From assembly GCA_023014335.1 (NCBI GenBank), contig JAECYW010000007.1:496001-560000 (forward strand): a DNA stretch of 64,000 bases, written 5' to 3'. This document shows, in pieces, positions 24,626-37,200 of the stretch. A program made the position numbers and the translations under genes. Source of the DNA: Galerina marginata. Lineage: Eukaryota > Basidiomycota > Agaricomycetes > Agaricales > Galerinaceae. The first letter of the stretch is position 1. The number at the start of each line of letters is the position of its first letter. The notes beneath the pieces were generated by a model that worked only from the letters and a program-made list of their open reading frames with translations, had not been told where the DNA came from and ran no database searches.

Positions 24626-25939
24626 ATGGCTTACAGGGATCGACTGGCTGCCTCACGGGTATTTCCACGCAGCATCTTGAAGAGACACTTTTTTTTAAAA
24701 AAAAACTTTAATTTCGTAGGCACAACGAGAACAAGCTATCGAGCTTTCCAATGTCCCACAGAACACCCCTGCAGCACCCACTAGTCCTGGGGGCAGCCAG
24801 CTGAACCTGTCTGCGTTTCTAGCAGAGGTCTCTCTTCAGCCATGTCTATAATCGCAAGGTCCTAAATCATTCATAGGACACTTCTATCCAAGAGGGGATA
24901 CAGCAAATCAGAGAAAACGTTGCTCAAATTTCTGCCTTACGCCTGCAATCCATAAATGCAATCGACGATAGGAATCACGTAGAACTCGAAAGAATCGACG
25001 CCCTAACTAACGACACTCATGCCTTGATGCAAAACTTGAAGGAACGAATCCGCAGTATGGAGAGTGCCACGACCAGACAAGACGCGCTGCGCAACAATCG
25101 AGTATGGCCAATCCAAATCTTCTTCTTTCTTGCTTTACCATGACCCCCTGTAGCTTGCGCTTTTACGTACAAAGTTCGTAGAAGCCATCCAGGACTACCA
25201 GCGGGAAGAGCAGGAAAGCCGGGCAAAGTCTAAGCAGAGAGTGGAAAGACAACTACTAATTGGTATGCTCGCTTCTAAGAGATAAGACCTTCTCTGTTTA
25301 AATCTCATTTCCAGTTAAACCGGATGCAACACCGCAGGAAGTCGCGGCCGCTGTTGAAGGCGGTGGTGGACAGCAGATCTTCGCTCAAGCTGTGGGTAAA
25401 TTTCTTTCACGCTTGGACTTGCTAACTGCTGAGATTGGAAAAGTTAACCATATCGACCCGTTATGGGGAATCTCGAGCTGCATACAGAGAAGTTCAAGAA
25501 CGACAGGAGGATTTGAAACGAGTCGAACGTACCTTGGCGGAATTAGCCCAGTTATTCTCAGAAGTAGGTTTCTTGCTCTTTCGCTTTCGATCCTGTTGAC
25601 CTTTTCTTGTGTAGATGGGAACCCTTGTTGAACAACAGGATGCTGTGATCAACAATGTTGAAACCACCGCGGCAGAAGTCAATCGTGACACGGAAAAAGC
25701 GTAAGCAGAAAAATGTGACACTATCCAACGTCGACTCTGACTAAAAGTACACTTAGCTTGGAAAATACAAAGATTGCAGTAAAGCATGGTATGGGCTCCG
25801 ATATTCTATGCATACAACTACTGACTGAAACTTCTTAGCTCGGTCCTACCGCAAGGGTCGATGGATATGTTTTTTCATCTTCCTCGGTCTAATAGCCATT
25901 CTTGCGGTGGTGCTTGGGGTCGTGTTCGGGAAGAAATAA
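24626..25939 (+). CDS. plasma-membrane syntaxin, Sso1/Sso2-type t-SNARE
   Basis: Qa-SNARE for exocytic vesicle fusion at the plasma membrane. Exon 1 is MAYRDRLAASR. The N-terminal Habc bundle runs from LNLSAFLAE and DTSIQEGIQQIRENVAQI to FVEAIQDYQREEQESRAK. The SNARE helix reads RQEDLKRVERTLAELAQLF then MGTLVEQQDAVINNVE, with the zero-layer Gln in LVEQQ. It ends in a single TM anchor, WICFFIFLGLIAILAVVLGV, with lumenal VFGKK and TAA at 25937. About eight exons separated by short introns; roughly 300 residues, typical. A MITE-like element lies 248 bp downstream. Confidence 0.94.
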
Positions 25940-26586
25940 TAATATCTCGCTGCTACATTACCTCGCATGGGCTTTATCTATTTCCCAGTCGTTATTATTG
26001 ATGACCCCAGGACTTCTCCAGGCTGGATTTTGCGTACAATCTTAGTGTAATATTTCGTATTTCACATCGTATTAGTAAACGGTGTTTTTATAAGGACTTT
26101 AATTGAATGCGGTCACGGTCGGCCATCAAACTGACTGTGAATGGATGATGTGGCGGGCCGTGCCAAGTTGGTTCGTTGGACTTGTACTGTACTATTTCGA
26201 TCAATTCGTCCAGGGGTGTGACCAGTGACCAACTGGACGAAATTTTTGCACCGGCCAGTCGTTAGTGAGCCTGTGACGGACCCCGAATTTCGGCCACTGC
26301 GCGGGGCGCTCGCGCCCCGCGCGCCCCTCCGGAGGGACTTTTTGGATTTCCAAGCCGGCCAAAATGCCTGTGACGCGCGACCAGCGTCCGATTTCGGCCA
26401 AAACCACAGGCCTTGTGACGCGTGTCGGCCGAATTGATCGAAATAGTACAGTAATTCGTAAAGTTTCCATCAAGCACTTTTGCTGCGAGAACTCCCTCTG
26501 CACAGGCTTTGTAAGTTTGTCGCAGAGTGACATCTTTACACGTTTCATATTCGTGTCTACCTTCTTTCTTCACCCTTCCATCTGCC
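25940..26586. other. intergenic region carrying a MITE
   Basis: 647 bp between the syntaxin stop and the PI synthase start. The 265-bp element at 26187-26451 fills much of it. The remaining 135 bp upstream of PI synthase form its core promoter. No other gene is seen. Confidence 0.6.
26187..26451. mobile_element. MITE-like non-autonomous DNA transposon, TA target duplication
   Basis: The left end CTGTACTATTTCGATCAATT (26187 on) is repeated exactly, inverted, at the right end up to 26451. The terminal inverted repeats are 22 bp and perfect. Both ends abut TA (26185-26186 and 26452-26453), which fits a TA target-site duplication as made by Tc1/mariner-like elements. The 265-bp body has no transposase frame. 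Inside is a GC-rich perfect hairpin with a 10-bp stem (GCGCGGGGCG / CGCCCCGCGC) around CTCG, plus short direct repeats (CTGTGACG, TTTCGGCCA). Perfect TIRs suggest recent insertion. It ends 135 bp upstream of the PI synthase ATG. Confidence 0.85.
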
Positions 26587-27591
26587 ATGGCCAAATCTAC
26601 GTCGACGCGTCGCCGACGAGCCTCCCGTGAACTGGTCGATGCCAAACAAGCCGTGGATCTCGCTACTGCCCAGTCCTACTCCGAGAATGTCTTTCTTTTC
26701 GTGCCGAATCTCATAGGCAAGCTACTCTTCGTCCACTTTGTCACGTCATTCATGACAGTCTGTTCTTCAGGTTATACGCGTGTCATAATGGCTGGGCTAT
26801 CTCTACACTACATGAGCTATCACCCGATATACTGCACGTTATTGTACGGGTTCTCTTGCCTTCTGGATGCGGTGGACGGACAGGCTGCTCGGGCATTGAA
26901 GCAGACATCCAAGTTCGGTGCCGTTTTAGATATGGTCACGGATCGGTGTGTCTCTCCTCTACATATTCTTCAGTATTCTCTGAGCATATTCTTTATACAG
27001 ATGCACCACGTCGTGCTTGCTTTGCTATCTTTCTGCTGCTTACCCGGATTATTCAATACTCTTCCAATTCCTTATCGCTCTCGACTTCAGCAGCCACTAT
27101 ATGCACATGTATAGGTATGCAAGCAGTTAACCTTCGGGAATTGGCTTTAGAGCTTACATTTGTTGCTCGAAGTTCTCTGGTCACCGGCTCTACAAGCCAT
27201 AAACTAGTCACAAGTGATGTCAGCCGTATCCTTTGGTTATATTATAATGATTCGGTAAGTAATAAGTTCACTTCATATGTCTACTTCCCAATTCACATAC
27301 CTTTCATAATAGCGAACGCTCTTCTTTGTCTGCGCAGGGAACGAGCTGTTCTTCGTATCTTTGTATCTTATGAAATGGACGGTGACCCCAAGTGGCCTAC
27401 CTTTTCTAGAGGATTGGACGTACCCTCAAATCATGGCTTGTCCAACTTTCCTCGTCTTTCTCTTAAAGAATGTCATCAATCTCGTTCAACTATGGAAAGC
27501 CTCTAAAATTCTAGTCGGCGTTGATCTGGCAGAAAGAGCTGCGGCGAGGGCAGCTGCAGCGTCAAAGAAACTAGACTCAGATAGTTCCTGA
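26587..27591 (+). CDS. PIS1: phosphatidylinositol synthase (PIS1-type)
   Basis: Integral ER-membrane CDP-diacylglycerol-inositol 3-phosphatidyltransferase, which makes PI from CDP-DAG and inositol. The start MAKSTSTRRRRASRELVDAK is at 26587. The CDP-alcohol phosphatidyltransferase motif D-G-x2-A-R-x8-G-x3-D-x3-D is complete in DGQAARALKQTSKFGAVLDM plus VTD. TM segments surround it, including FVPNLIGYTRVIMAGLSLHY and the C-terminal ACPTFLVFLLKNVINLVQLW. The tail is Ala-rich (AERAAARAAAASKKLDSDSS). Several short introns; about 250 residues. A MITE sits just upstream. Confidence 0.92.
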
Positions 27592-27826
27592 ATTACACTG
27601 GTAGAAAAACCACTTTACTTATATAGCAGTCACCTCTATAGTACAACTTTCTCTAGGCATTCTATGCGGACAATCTATAATTTTATTGTTACCATTTCTC
27701 CACTGTTGTAGAGACTGGCCAGAGGCAAAACGTTTAATTGACACGTGACAACTTCGTCACCTTGGTCTGGACCACTTCTTCACGAGGCACCAGCGCCTCC
27801 ATTTCGGATTTTTCAAAGCTTTCTGA

Positions 27827-30800
27827 ATGCGGTCACACTCGTTCTTGCCCAAGTTGCATTTGTTGCTGAAGCCCTCTGCAAATTTTTACCCGTCCCAACC
27901 ATTTTTGCAGTCAGGTCCGCGTTCTTTGCGATACAAACGCATTCGAACGATCCCAAAGAACCTTTCAACAACCCGGTATCTATCTTCAAGTGCTCAGCCC
28001 CCCACCGAACCCGAAGAAAACTCTGCAAGCGACCCACCACTCCAACCTTTGAATGATGTTGTGCTCGATCCCGGTCCCAACACTGAAGAACCCGAAAAGG
28101 CGACTCCAAAACCTCGACGGACGCGTATAAACTCATCGTCAAATTCAAAGGATGGAGAAGCTCTGGAATTTCCACCGGGCCTCGAAGACAACGTCCTTTA
28201 TTTGCCCACCGAAAGCCTCTTCGCAGCTCAAACTAATGGTGGTTTACCCCCTGCGGAAATATTCGAGGAAGCCCTTGATAATCTATTGATCACCCTTCAC
28301 CCTCAAAATCAACACCGAGCAATGCATCCATCGGGTTCGTCAAGTCGGGCCGTTGAGCCAACCCTTGCTCTTTATTGCCCCATCGAAGGAGGAGACTATG
28401 TAATAGATGTCACCATTCAAGAGCTTGCTTATCAAACCGGTGCTGAGGTTCTTGTGTTGGATAGTGTTCAATTAGCAGCAGGAGAATGGGGTCCATTTGG
28501 CAAAGGTACTACTACATCGCCCTTTACACAAACCCTCAAGCTCAACTCCTACTTGCACCCATATAGCTGCAAACTCACTCGATTTGCCACACAATCCGCT
28601 TCACTTTTCGGCACCGCCTACACACATGTTGCAATCTCGTCCAGGGAGCTCGGTAGAAGAGCAACAAGAGGACGAAGGAGCTCCTGTCTTGTTCGCAACT
28701 CCCTCCAGAATGTCTGTGACATTCAACAGGGCTTTCCCCTCTATCCAACAAAGCCGTGGATTGGTGACACCAAACACGCGAAAACCTGCTTCTCCAACTA
28801 AACTGGATACTTTCTTTGAGACACTCGTCAATTTATGCTTCCCCGAGGAAGTAAAAGCGGGCGAGATAGCATCCACCTCTGTTAGGAACAGGCCACGGCT
28901 CATTTATATCCGAGATTTTCCGACATTAGCACCGTCTTCATCTACATGGTATCCCGCTCTTCTCACTGCCGTGAGGCAAAGACGGCGAAGGTTATTGTCC
29001 CGTGTCTCGAATGCAACGTCGTCTCCGGTGACCATAATTTTCGGCATGACACCACCGATTACTCCTCCTTCACCAGGAAGTTCTGCGGCCTCCAGTAGTA
29101 GCAGTTTTATGAATCTTCTCATGAGCCGCAATTCATCAGGCTCGCAGATGGCATTTGGCGCAAAACCCGAACAAATCCTAGATTGGAGCGAGACCGAGGT
29201 AGCCGAAGCTGCCAGGGAAAGGCGACTTCGGTCTAGGCTCAAAAAATGGGAACGGAATGCGACAGCCCTCTTTGATGAATTCCCGCCCTTGCCTAGTCCA
29301 CAAGACGGCGAATCTTCAAGGTCCAATATCATCCTCATTGGAGGCGGACCAGATTCTCCAATGTCCCTACCCCCAATCCTTGGAATGCCACTTGGTTTAG
29401 ACGCCACTTCTGATTCTGCCGGAGACACGAGCTCACAATTTTTTCGCTCATCCGTCTTAGTTCCAGGGTCACGTTCCATCAATCTGGAACGGGAAACCCG
29501 AATAGAGCGTCGAAGGGAAATAAATGAGTTGACGATGCGGATGGGAGTAGGTGCAGTTGGAGGTTTGATCGACCCCAAACCTGCGTCTTCAGAATTTTCA
29601 CTACCCAAACCCCAACTAGACCAACCTGCAAGCGATGCTCCTTCAATGACTTCCGATTCCATATGGGAAGAATGGGGAAACAAGGTCGAGGTATGGTCGA
29701 ATGTCCGAAAGATTGCAGATCGTGCTATGGGCAGCATGATGGTATTGCAGCTTCTCAACAACCAAGAAAAAGCTGCCCTCGCGCCTACAATCGTTCCCTG
29801 GTCAGCTGTACAAACTGCCTGGGGGTCATCTCGGTCATTATCTAATACCCGAAAAAATTGGTTGAAAGAAACCATGGGTGCCCCACCTTTAACGAGTACT
29901 GAAGCGGAGGGCAATGAAAAATTGATGAACGCTGGATCGGAAGCTGATAAAGTCGTCGAAAGTATAAAAAACGATCCTGACTTGGAGCAACATGAAGCGC
30001 GATTATTGCCTTGCATCGTTGACTCTTGTGAGTAGCGCGCATCCATTTTCTCTTACAGCTTAAGTACTGACCATATGAATAGTGGCAATCAAAACGACTT
30101 TCAATCAAGTTCATTTACCTAGTCATACGATCGATTCCATTCGCACGATTGTATCTTTGCCGTTGCTTCATCCACATGCGTTTCAGCAAGGCATCCTGAA
30201 GGAGCACAGCATGACAGGTTGCCTTTTATTCGGACCTCCTGGAACCGGTAAGACGCTGGCTGTACGAGCTCTAGCGAAGGAAGCTGGTTGCCGAATGCTT
30301 GCTATTTCCCCATCCGACGTTATGGACATGGTAAGTGCTCTCTCTTAATCCATCTTGGGTAATTTCTTATGAATTCTGGTAGTATGTTGGCGAAGGTGAG
30401 AAGCTTGTACGAGCTGTCTTCTCGCTTGCTCGACGATTGTCCCCCTGTGTTGTCTTCCTGGATGAAATCGACGCACTTTTTGGAGCTCGCATGTCCGCCC
30501 GTGACAGTGGGAGTGCTTTCGCTCATCGGGGTGTTATTACCGAATTTATGCAAGAGATGGATGGTCTTAAATCCTCGAATGACGACAACGTCATTGTCAT
30601 CGGCGCCACCAACAGACCCTTCGACCTCGACGACGCAGTTCTCCGTCGACTTCCTCGTCGCTTACTCGTTGACCTTCCTGGCGAAACGGAGCGCAAAGGT
30701 ACGCATGTTTTGTCACTGCATCTGATATTTGTCGTAGATTTTATCTTCCTCAGAAATTCTGAAAATTCTTTTGCGAGATGAAGTTCTCGCGTCTGACGTA

Positions 30801-31385
30801 GCCGCCGACGTTCTCGCCAAAAGAACGGACGGCTTTTCTGGTTCAGATCTCAAGCGTGAGCTTCACTACTATTCTTTTTGGCTATTGTCTTAACGGTCGC
30901 CACCGCTAGATTTATGTGTATCTGCTGCTCTTGACTCAGTTAAGGAGCATATGAAACTGCCTTGGGCTTCAAGGCATGACGCGGTCCCTGTGATGTCGTT
31001 ATCGGCTTCAACACCTACTGCACCAAATACTTTAGCGTCCCCAAATGACCTACCCCAACGTGTTTTGCAACAGGAACCAGTCGAGACGACACTTCTACCT
31101 CATGCATCGACAGTGCCAGCGGCTCAATCTGACCCTTCGAAGGCGTCAGATGCCTCAGAACGCTCACGCGTTTTGCACCTTCGCCACTTTACACAAGCGC
31201 TAAAAGAAATCACACCATCTTCATCAGAATCCCTGGGTAGCCTTGCTGACCTAAGGAAATGGAATGACGAGTTCGGAGAAGGGCGCAAAGATCACAAAAA
31301 GCGCCAGGTCTGGGGCAAAGGTCGCTTTGGGTTTGTGGATAGTCCCCAGAACACACTCGAGGAGGGTAGAGTTGCAAAAGAATAA
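27827..31385 (+). CDS. AAA ATPase, Msp1/ATAD1-like, with long N-terminal region and likely mitochondrial presequence
   Basis: The start [20 protein letters not shown] at 27827 is Arg/Ser-rich and hydrophobic without acids, like a mitochondrial targeting sequence. About 700 residues of poorly conserved, partly disordered sequence follow, in two exons joined by a 61-nt intron (28506-28566). The single AAA module then has [20 protein letters not shown], Walker A GPPGTGKT, Walker [10 protein letters not shown], sensor-1 VIGATNRP and Arg fingers RRLPRR. A C-terminal helical domain follows ([20 protein letters not shown]). The AAA module resembles Msp1/ATAD1-type proteins, but that family is usually about 350-400 residues, so this is a large fungal form. 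Six exons. The long antisense frame over it is a shadow. Confidence 0.85.
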
Positions 31386-31507
31386 CAAACACTAAAGGCA
31401 GTACTACGACATTAACGACATAATATTTATGTATAGCATTGTTTAGAGTACTTCGTTGCACTGTAGAACCAACGTCAGCATATCCACATCCATAATTACA
31501 TTGTTTG

Positions 31508-32819
31508 TCAACGTCTAGTGCTTCTGCGTGTTCTCTGTGTGCCCTGTGTCTGGGTGGGCTGTTTTTGGCTGGCCTGGACATTGCCCCCCTCATCGTCGTC
31601 CTCATCAACCTCCATACTATTGTCGCGTTCTACTTTCTTCTTCGTTTGGCGTCGTGCACCCTTTTTGGGTGGTGTATCTTGTGTTTGAGAAGGTTGTTCT
31701 CCTTCATCAGAACTGTCTCCATCGCTATTTTCAGCTCGAGCGCGCCTCTTCCTATCATCACCTTCCCTTGCTGCATCCTCTCCGACTGGTATGAGCGGTT
31801 TGTCCTTGGCTTCTCGGGGCCAGTCTATGTTACATGATGGGCACCCGCTGTGCCTACGTCGGTAGTTGTTGAAGCAATGGAAATGCAACCGAGTCTTGCA
31901 GTTGGGAGTATGGCATGCCACTCCCCGGGTCATGATCTACAAGGTTATTAGAATTTTTTTTTTTTTTGAAAATTTTCAAAAAAATAAGACCTCCCTCCAT
32001 GCAAACAATGCATTCAATTATCTCGTCTGGGTATGTCGATTTAAGATAAGGAAGAAGTTCTAGAAGTGAACGGGTTGAAAGAGAATATCGACCAAGCCTA
32101 GACATGTACGGGTCAGCAAAGTTCAAGACGAAAAGTGGTAAGAATAGACGAACTTGCTCTTTAGTAACCATCCTTTCGAAACAAAACTCGCAAGGACCAC
32201 TTCAGCCTGAGACTTTGTCATGTTAAGCTTGGCTGCGTTTAGTTCTCGAAGAGCCGCAAGCGACGAGACCGAGTATGATTCATTGGGGGCAAGCATAACT
32301 TGTTCAAGCTTTTCGCAGTTAACGCGTCAAAATTGACATCTTTCAAGTAGGATTTTGAAAACATACAATGGCTTTGAAAAAAGTTATCTCCACAGGCGTG
32401 TAATCAGTGGCCATTTGGGCAATTTCGTCTCCCTTCCTGTTCACCTGGGGTGTAAAAGATAATGAAAAGATATTCCCTGCGTAGAATGTGGGTTGATTTT
32501 ACCAAGGCATACATCTCCCTTCCGGATAACTCGTCGTGGAGCGTCCGAAACTCGAGGTCTAACTTGTCGAGTGATTTGTTGATTTTGCCAACAAATTCTT
32601 GCCAAGAATCGTTGTCCTTGGAATGACGGATATTAAGAGTATTGTTAGAGGCTGTTGATTTATAGGTTAGCCAATTTGGACGCGACACAAGCATCTCAGG
32701 GTACCATTTACGGCTTTGACACTCTTTTCCCAGAGGATCTTGGCTAGGTTGCTCGACATGATGCCACGAGAAAGAACGGCTTGAAGGAAGAGACGATCCA
32801 CGTCGCTTGGTGACACCAT
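31508..32819 (-). CDS. NSE1: Nse1, RING-type subunit of the Smc5-Smc6 complex
   Basis: Non-SMC element 1 of the Smc5/6 DNA-repair complex; nuclear, pairing with Nse3. The start MVSPSDVDRLFLQAVLSRG is at 32819. Winged-helix modules follow (SWQEFVGKINKSLDKLDLEF; ITFFKAIVEQVMLAPNESYS; KGWLLKSKRGRYSLSTRSLL). The RING-like domain reads CIVCMEV, then RGVACHTPNCKTRLHFHC and CPSCNIDWP, giving the expected Cys/His ligands. A charged tail (about 80 residues, DSSDEGEQPSQTQDTPPKKG) ends at TGA 31508. Several introns; total about 330 residues. Confidence 0.9.
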
Positions 32820-33090
32820 GCTGAAATCGCTTGAAGGAGAGAGTTTATCAAGAATCAAACGACGCGATGTGGACGTCAATATCAAAGACGCGTTCGACGT
32901 TCGTGATGTTTTCCATTTCCATTTGTGGAAAGTAACAATCACGTTACTCGAGCTCCGTCCAAATTGCAATATTTGTTCAAGCTCAAGGTTCTGACGTATC
33001 TAAGTAGCAGTAAATGTTATCCTTAGATTAGGTTGAAATCCGTCATGTGAAGACAACAATAGTGCAAGGAAAAAGTAAGATGTATATGAA

Positions 33091-33923
33091 TCATATCTTG
33101 GGAACCCGGAGAGTTTTGCTGACCATCGCTGCCGCCCAGCAACCGAAAACCAAGCTAACAAGATGAACTTCTCCACGACCACCTTCGACACCCCAAAGCA
33201 TGATGGTACCCCCAGGGATACCCTGCTGCCCTTCAATCCAACCTTTCTTTGACCAATAGGAAAGAATTGCAACTAGTCCGAGGGATGAGGGAATCGGAAG
33301 GCCTTCGAAATATTTTGCTTTGCCACCATTATTTTTCGGGATAAGAGCCACAGTGGCGTTGAATCGGGCAAGACGGGCAAGGCCACAGCAGATAAATCCT
33401 GTTAAAATTACTGTGTCGAGGTATGTTCTCAGCCCTACCACGAACGCGAGTAGGGCTGGAGCAACACCGAAAGAGATCTACAGACAAGATGTCAATTGCA
33501 AGCCTATCCTGAGAGGGGCTAAATGGAGCTTACCAGGTCTGCCAAACTATCCAGCTCTTGGCCAAGCATACTGCTCGACTTCCTCCACCTGGCTACTTTT
33601 CCATCCAAAAAGTCGAACATGAGCCCTGCTAGGGGAAACGCCATTGCAGTCCATAGATAGTCCGGATCCTTCGTTAGAAGGTAGCGAGCGGAGGAAAAAA
33701 TAGAGAAGGACCCGCAGACGCCGTTCATGATGGTGACGAGGTCAGCAAGTCGAAAATTCCTGCGCAAAGTGAGAAGAGGCCTGGTCAATGACGTCCAATG
33801 AGGAATAGAAAATGCATACCTAACAAGTGAGAAGTGGCCATCCGTGTCCTGGTATTGGTGAAGGGCCTCGGATTTATGCTCGCTGGGGTCATAAACTTTC
33901 GTTTCAGATTTTCGTCGACTCAT
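33091..33923 (-). CDS. CHO1: phosphatidylserine synthase (CHO1-type)
   Basis: ER-membrane CDP-diacylglycerol-serine O-phosphatidyltransferase, the first step of the fungal PS-PE-PC route and absent from animals in this form. The start MSRRKSETKVYDPSEHKSEA is at 33923. NFRLADLVTIMNGVCGSFSI follows, and the catalytic motif D-G-x2-A-R-x8-G-x3-D-x3-D is complete in DGKVARWRKSSSMLGQELDS plus LAD. ISFGVAPALLAFVVGLRTYL and CCGLARLARFN are typical of the family. Several TM helices and about 245 residues from three or so exons. It has the same strand as Nse1 and lies about 6 kb from PI synthase. Confidence 0.93.
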
Positions 33924-34273
33924 GATGGGGTGGGGGTTGAAGAGGAGTTGGGAGCAAGACCCCGCCAAGACCAAGGTTCGTGCTATTGGAGGAGTGACTA
34001 TTGTCGTCACCCTCTGATGTCACGAAAAACACATGCAATCCAGAAGACATTGTCAATCGCCTGTGGACTTTTGAAAATCTTCCTTATCAGCGAGTTATGA
34101 ATAAAGCTACGACTATGATACATAATGAAATAAATGCAAGTAATGATACAGAGCATAGGAACCAGTATAAGGATACAATAGTTTGATAACGAAATATTAT
34201 ATGGGGTGAATTCTAGGTCATTACATACTTGGGCACTGATGTCGTGAAATTTCATAAATTCCAGGATTGCAGG
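33924..34273. other. intergenic, no gene seen
   Basis: 350 bp between the CHO1 start and the stop of the giant gene on the same strand. AT-rich; only short frames. Confidence 0.45.
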
Positions 34274-37200
34274 TTATGTCTGAGGCATTTCAGCTTGCTT
34301 ACTAGAGCTTCTGTATCGAGTTCGTGTGCGTCGTGGACGTTTCTGGCTCTCCTCTGGTTGATCTTCACTGACATCAAAGACAACGCCTGGTCGCTGTCTT
34401 CTCAGTCTAGCTTTGGCGCGGACCTCGGCGTCAGCTTCTTCCTTGTTTCTCCATTCTTTGGTAGCCAACCACGGATCACGGAGAGGGGGGGGTTGTATGG
34501 GAGCCTGGCTGTGCATGGACGCTGTCGGAGATCCTACAACAGTATTCGGCTGCAGCAGCAACGTTGAGTTATTATATGGCAAAGGAAGAGAGGATCTTAC
34601 CGCTGTGCCATCCTGAGCTTCCATGGATGCGACAGATACAGCCCTATTCCTCTTGGTTGTCAGATACCGAAAGGGTGTAAATACGTGGGAATGCGAAGCC
34701 TTCTGCTCTTCTCTACCATGGATCGGCACAGGTATAGAGAACTCAGCAGCAGCATCCACCCTACGACTGTGAGGAGATGGAGGTTCGCGTTGCAGGCCAG
34801 GAGGTGTGTGAATAGCCTTGGAGTGCCCTGGGCTTGAATCAGGCGTCTTTGAAGCAACATTTGGGTGCCAGATTTCATATTGTTGAGGCTGAACCGGCGT
34901 CTTTCGAAACATGTTCAAGATACCACCAGCTTTTTTCGCCGTCTGGGATGACACAGAGGGTGTGACAGACTGTCGCGAAACTGTAGGCTTAAGCATCATG
35001 GACTGCGCAAGGGATGACGGCGTCATGAGGATAGTTTCTTCGGAAGGGGCTTGTGGTATGGACACAGTTGTTTTCTCTCTTGTTGGATGAACGCGAACCA
35101 ATTCCGTTTGGAATGGCATAAACTGTGATTGGTGATGTGCTGGAGATCGGGATCGTGAAAAATCATCCTTTGTCGTCAGAGGGTTTGTCGTGGGCGGTGG
35201 TACGAGGAAAGTGGGAAGTGATGCAGAGTGGCGGTGTCGGTTGGCCTGATTAGACGATGCAGTGCTGAGGGTTTGCGCCAAAGGAGCAGATTGAGGATTC
35301 AGAAAAGCTTGCGAAGGAGTCTTTTGGACAGAATATCCCTCTGGGGTTACTCCGTGATGTTCACTCGATGGCTGAGTATTTGGAGCAGCGTACAAAACAT
35401 GTGGTTGTCGGTCTTGAGAAGAGGGTGGTACTTGAGTTGCATCGAAAGCGGATCGAACTGCTACATTGCTAGGACGGGTGACATCTGTCGAAAGGCCATC
35501 CTGTTTTACCAGCGTAGGATAAACTGCTACAGGAGGCTGATTCGACGCTGACGGCACTCGACTTGGTGGGGAAACCGTGCTAAGGTACATGACGTTCCCA
35601 TTCTTGCCCTGGGCTACGGTCTGAGAGGGTTGAATGTCAGAAACCTTAGAAGGTGGAGTGTGGTTGTCCTGGGCTGGAGGTGCGTTTCTCGGAGGTCCAT
35701 GAACGCGTTCCAGAGTAACTTTCGTATGCGAATCACTGAAGTATCTTTGGGGAATCAAAGGCCTAGAGGTGTCGGTGTTCATCTGCTCTCTTTCAGGTTG
35801 GTTGGATGATGATGGCGCTCGACTTGCTGGAAGAGGTGTTGAAAGGCGTGAGCTGTAAGCGTCTCTTCCATGAGCTGTAGGTTGTGTAGCTTGAACAGTC
35901 AAAGGCATGAAAGGAGGGGCGGCTTGTGAAAGTGCATGAAGCTCCTCCAACGCAACCTGCGGATGCGACTCACTGGCAAGCCTTCGGGAGTTTGAAGGCC
36001 TGAATGTGTCGGTGTTCATCTGCCCAAGGACAACATTGCGAGGATTTTGGAGGTCCACATTGGCATTGGCATTTGAGGACGAGCCAAACCGATTTGGTTC
36101 CGACATGATTGAGGGCGGAACGACCAGCTCGGCATGTATGTTGGTAAAGGTTTTTGGAGGCGGAGAAGAAAGAATTTCAGCCAAAATGGGATGGGAAATC
36201 TTTGGGGGATGAGATGGAACCAACGGGGTATTCAAAGGGCGGTTCACTTCGAATTCTTTCCTCAGATTAGGCGAAGGGGGAACAGGTTTTTTGTATGGGC
36301 GCAAGAGATCCACTTGATCTTCGTCAGTTCGGGGATTTTTGGGTTCCTGTGCATTAAGAAGTCCAAGCTGAGGCTCAACTGCTGTCACTGTAGTCACCTG
36401 CTCGTTGAAGCCATCCCTGCTTGCGACATATGACCGGCTTGTAAGGGATTCACCATTTGTCCTCTCATTGGCATCCTTCTTCACAGGAGGGTTTTCGACA
36501 AGAGGTTTCTTATCCATCGACGCGTTCAGGGCTGAACTGAAAGTTGTGGTAAAGAATCCAAGAGACAGCGCTTCTTTATCAACAGGCGGGTCAGAAATAT
36601 GGTGCCTGAAGCCCGAATCGAATTGAACACTGGGTTTTGCGGAATTTGGCTGGTATTCCCTGGGTGGTTGGCGAGCTCCTTCCTCCTCTTCAGGGGGCAA
36701 ATTTTTGGGCTCCGAACGGCGAGTTGAAGAACCGTCTGGCTTATGACGATGAGAGGGTTCCGGTTTCAAGTCTATTGATCACAACTAAGGATACACGATA
36801 CAGAAAAAATTTAAAGCAAACGTACTTTCAGCAGAGCTTGGGGTCATTTGGATGTTTTGAGGAACACCCCAACCCGATTTGGAAGAGGATACAGGCAAGA
36901 GAAGCGGATGTGGAAGGGACTCGATTATTGGAGACGACACCAAACCAGATACACCAGAAACATGATCAGAGGGGACTTCTGGATCATACTGAGGAACAAT
37001 GGCAGTGAGGGTCTTATAAATTTTCATTTGCGGGACAAAAACACCACTCATTTGACCGCTTTCCAGAAATTTGGGGACGACCGCTTGCTTTAAATCAGCT
37101 GCATCATGGTTGTCAGCAACGGTGCCACTACTCCATTTCTCTTCCTGCTTGTCGAGATTTTCGAGTCCGAGATTTGGGTTTACAGCTGACTCCCCCTCCA

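Noticed and set aside
28904..30046. 380-codon minus-strand frame antisense to the AAA ATPase gene
   Set aside because: It overlaps the long second exon of a clear AAA gene, has no recognisable motif and mirrors the Ser/Pro-rich composition of the sense strand. It is a shadow frame.
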